Source of the DNA: Plasmopara viticola
Lineage: Eukaryota; Oomycota; Peronosporomycetes; Peronosporales; Peronosporaceae
DNA: 64,000 nt
Assembly: GCA_001695595.3 (NCBI GenBank)
Contig: MBPM02000178.1
Location: forward strand, 1 to 64,000
Reading direction: 5' to 3'
Positions within the stretch are counted from its first letter, which is position 1; each line of letters starts with the position of its first letter. The position numbers and the translations under genes were made by a program. The notes beneath the pieces are model-generated. The model did no database searches, was not told the DNA's origin, and saw only the letters and a program-made list of their open reading frames with translations. Below are positions 62,201-64,000 of this stretch, in pieces.

Positions 62201-64000
62201 CAGTCTATACAAAACAGACGTAGTTAAGCCACAACGAAGTGTATAAACATTCTTTTGGCGCGCTGAGACGCTCTATGGCCACAGATACGTCCTTTCAATC
62301 GGTCTAAACATTCACAGACGTAAAGAGCTACAACGCAGTGTATAAGCATACTTTTGAAGCACTGAGACGCTGAATGGCCACAGATACGTCCTTTCTTTCG
62401 ATCTAGACATGCACAGACGTAGTTAAGCCACAACGCAGTGTATAAGCATACTTATGACGCGCTGAGACGCTGACTGGCCACAGATACGTCCTTTCTTTCA
62501 GTCTATACAAAACAGACGTAGTTAAGCCACAGCGAAGTGTATAAACATTCTTTCGACGCGCTGAGACGCTGTATGGCCACAGATACGTCCTTTCAATCGG
62601 TCTAGACATGCACAGGCGCAAGAGAGCCACAACGTAGTGTATAAGCATACTTTAGAAGCGCTGAGACGCTGTATGACCACCGATACGTCCTTTCTTTCGA
62701 TCTAGACATGCACAGACGCAATTGAGCCACAACGCAGTGTATAAGCATACTTATGACGCGCTGAGACTCTGTATGGCCACAGATACGTCCTTTCTTTCAG
62801 TCTATACAAAACAGACGTAGTTAAGCCACAACGAAGTGTATAAACATTCTTTTGGCGCGCTGAGACGCTCTATGGCCACAGATACGTCCTTTCAATCGGT
62901 CTAAACATTCACAGACGTAAAAGAGCTACAACGCAGTGTATAAGCATACTTTTGAAGCACTGAGACGCTGAATGGCCACAGATACGTCCTTTCTTTCGAT
63001 CTAGACATGCACAGACGTAGTTAAGCCACAACGCAGTGTATAAGCATACTTATGACGCGCTGAGACGCTGACTGGCCACAGATACGTCCTTTCTTTCAGT
63101 CTATACAAAACAGACGTAGTTAAGCCACAACGAAGTGTATAAACATTCTTTTGGCGCGCTGAGACGCTCTATGGCCACAGATACGTCCTTTCAATCGGTC
63201 TAAACATTCACAGACGTAATAGAGCTACAACGCAGTGTATAAGCATACTTTTGAAGCACTGAGACGCTGAATGGCCACAGATACGTCCTTTCTTTCGATC
63301 TAGACATGCACAGACGTAGTTAAGCCACAACGCAGTGTATAAGCATACTTATGACGCGCTGAGACGCTGAATGGCCACAGATACGTCCTTTCTTTCAGTC
63401 TATACAAAACAGACGTAGTTAAGCCACAGCGAAGTGTATAAACATTCTTTCGACGCGCTGAGACGCTGTATGGCCACAGATACGTCCTTTCAATCGGTCT
63501 AGACATGCACAGACACAAGAGAGCCACAACGTAGTGTATAAGCATACTTTAGAAGCGCTGAGACGCTGTATGACCACCGATACGTCCTTTCTTTCGATCT
63601 AGACATGCACAGACGCAATTGAGCCACAACGCAGTGTATAAGCATACTTATGACGCGCTGAGACTCTGTATGGCCACAGATACGTCCTTTCTTTCAGTCT
63701 ATACAAAACAGACGTAGTTAAGCCACAACGAAGTGTATAAACATTCTTTTGGCGCGCTGAGACGCTCTATGGCCACAGATACGTCCTTTCAATCGGTCTA
63801 AACATTCACAGACGTAAAAGAGCTACAACGCAGTGTATAAGCATACTTTTGAAGCACTGAGACGCTGAATGGCCACAGATACGTCCTTTCTTTCGATCTA
63901 GACATGCACAGACGTAGTTAAGCCACAACGCAGTGTATAAGCATACTTATGACGCGCTGAGACGCTGACTGGCCACAGATACGTCCTTTCTTTCAGTCTA
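59221..64000. repeat. 7.57-kb super-repeat, copy 2 (cut by window end)
   Basis: Follows copy 1 for at least 4.78 kb and runs off the window. Near its start it has four single-base losses relative to copy 1: cgcgaatgg for cgcggaatgg (59,279), ggtttaacatg for ggtttagacatg (59,309), aacgcgtgtaaac for aacgcggtgtaaac (59,341) and gtcattctttc for gtcatttctttc (59,896). The monomer at 61,300-61,350 has been replaced (gctgtgtac for gcagtgtac). The rest is nearly identical. Confidence 0.9.

Larger units (their letters stand above)
1..64000. repeat. 100-bp satellite array, head to tail, fills the window
   Basis: Every stretch reads as the same 100-bp unit in the same orientation. The unit start 'gacgct' stays at one position modulo 100 for kilobases (for example 12,301 to 15,001) and shifts only by small indels. 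Fixed blocks in nearly all copies are ccacagatacgtcc, gtctagacatgcacagacg, gccacaacgcagtgta and ctgagacgct; variation concentrates in four modules between them. This gives about 640 copies. I saw no reverse-complement copies, no foreign insertion, and no telomeric, rRNA or tRNA sequence. Satellites with this organisation are known from eukaryotic centromeric and other heterochromatin; placing this one at a centromere is inference. The family is not one I recognise. Confidence 0.98.
48051..64000. repeat. 299-bp trimer array with hexamer order
   Basis: Three monomers alternate: m1 (tttctttcgatctagac, tail gcatacttatgacg), m2 (tttcagtctatacaaaacag, 99 bp because one base is lost, tail aaacattctttt) and m3 (tttcaatcggtct, tail gcatac). 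Each comes in two forms. m1a has gtagttaag and m1b has gcaattgag with gactctgtatgg. m2 ends ttggcgcg...ctctatgg or tcgacgcg...ctgtatgg. m3 has aaacattcacagacgtaa with gaagcact or agacatgcacag with agaagcgc. The basic order is a 597-bp hexamer m1a-m2b-m3b-m1b-m2a-m3a, often followed by extra m1a-m2a-m3a trimers. Confidence 0.93.

Noticed and set aside
1..64000. CRISPR array or other bacterial repeat system
   Set aside because: The whole 100-bp unit is related between copies, with no unique spacers between short constant repeats, and no cas-like gene or leader is present.
1..64000. Transposable element, terminal repeats or target-site duplications within the array
   Set aside because: Every interval could be read as satellite monomers. 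I found no long open frame with transposase or reverse-transcriptase features and no break in periodicity longer than about 300 bp.
1..64000. Inverted (tail-to-tail or head-to-head) satellite segments
   Set aside because: The markers gccacaacgcag and ctgagacgct appear only in the forward sense through the window; their reverse complements were not seen on the + strand.

Overview
The whole window is one block of satellite DNA. About 640 copies of a 100-bp monomer run head to tail on the same strand from base 1 to base 64,000. I see no unique sequence, gene, RNA gene, transposon or inverted segment. A 64-kb single-family satellite with multi-kilobase higher-order repeats (HORs) points to eukaryotic heterochromatin (centromeric, pericentromeric or subtelomeric) read through by long-read assembly. 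I do not recognise the family and cannot name the species. The consensus monomer is about 50% GC with about 8 CpG per 100 bp (observed/expected near 1.3), so it shows none of the CpG loss expected of a long-methylated satellite.

Counting from 'gacgctgtat', the monomer keeps fixed blocks (ccacagatacgtcc, gtctagacatgcacagacg, gccacaacgcagtgta, ctgagacgct). It varies at four modules: positions 5-14 (gtatggcc, gaatggtt, atatggcc, ctatggcc), 27-36 (tttctatcgg, ttgctatcgg, tttctttcga, tttcaatcgg), 55-62 (tagttaag, caatagag, caagagag, tggttaac) and 76-96 (tacacgcattcttttgacg or tataagcatacttttgaag). These variants are the landmarks for the HOR map.

Layout: (1) 1-13,378, a 21-monomer HOR of about 2.1 kb, clearest from 5.7 kb on, with two patches of dense small indels (about 580-3,440 and 7,200-8,290) that look like unpolished consensus. 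(2) 13,379-20,640, mixed monomers with a 23-mer duplication, 300-bp trimers and two odd 25-bp partial units. (3) 20,641-29,090, tandem 4-mer and 3-mer duplications and a 1.3-kb segmental duplication 2,588 bp apart. (4) 29,091-35,340, very recent 10-mer, 12-mer and nested 4-mer tandem duplications. (5) 35,341-39,640, shorter HORs and a 12-mer duplication broken by an out-of-register deletion. (6) 39,641-48,050, the most divergent, mostly monomeric stretch. (7) 48,051-64,000, a regular 299-bp trimer array arranged as hexamers plus 0, 1 or 2 extra trimers, itself held in a super-repeat of about 7.57 kb (51,646-59,220 and 59,221 onward).

There are no genes to connect. Open reading frames of 60-180 codons occur, mostly on the minus strand, but they are by-products of the repeat: they end at four stop positions fixed in the monomer. 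What is worth studying is the satellite's evolution: nested amplification, cassette copy-number change, long-range copying of rare 4-mer blocks, and a possible 50-bp ancestral half-unit.
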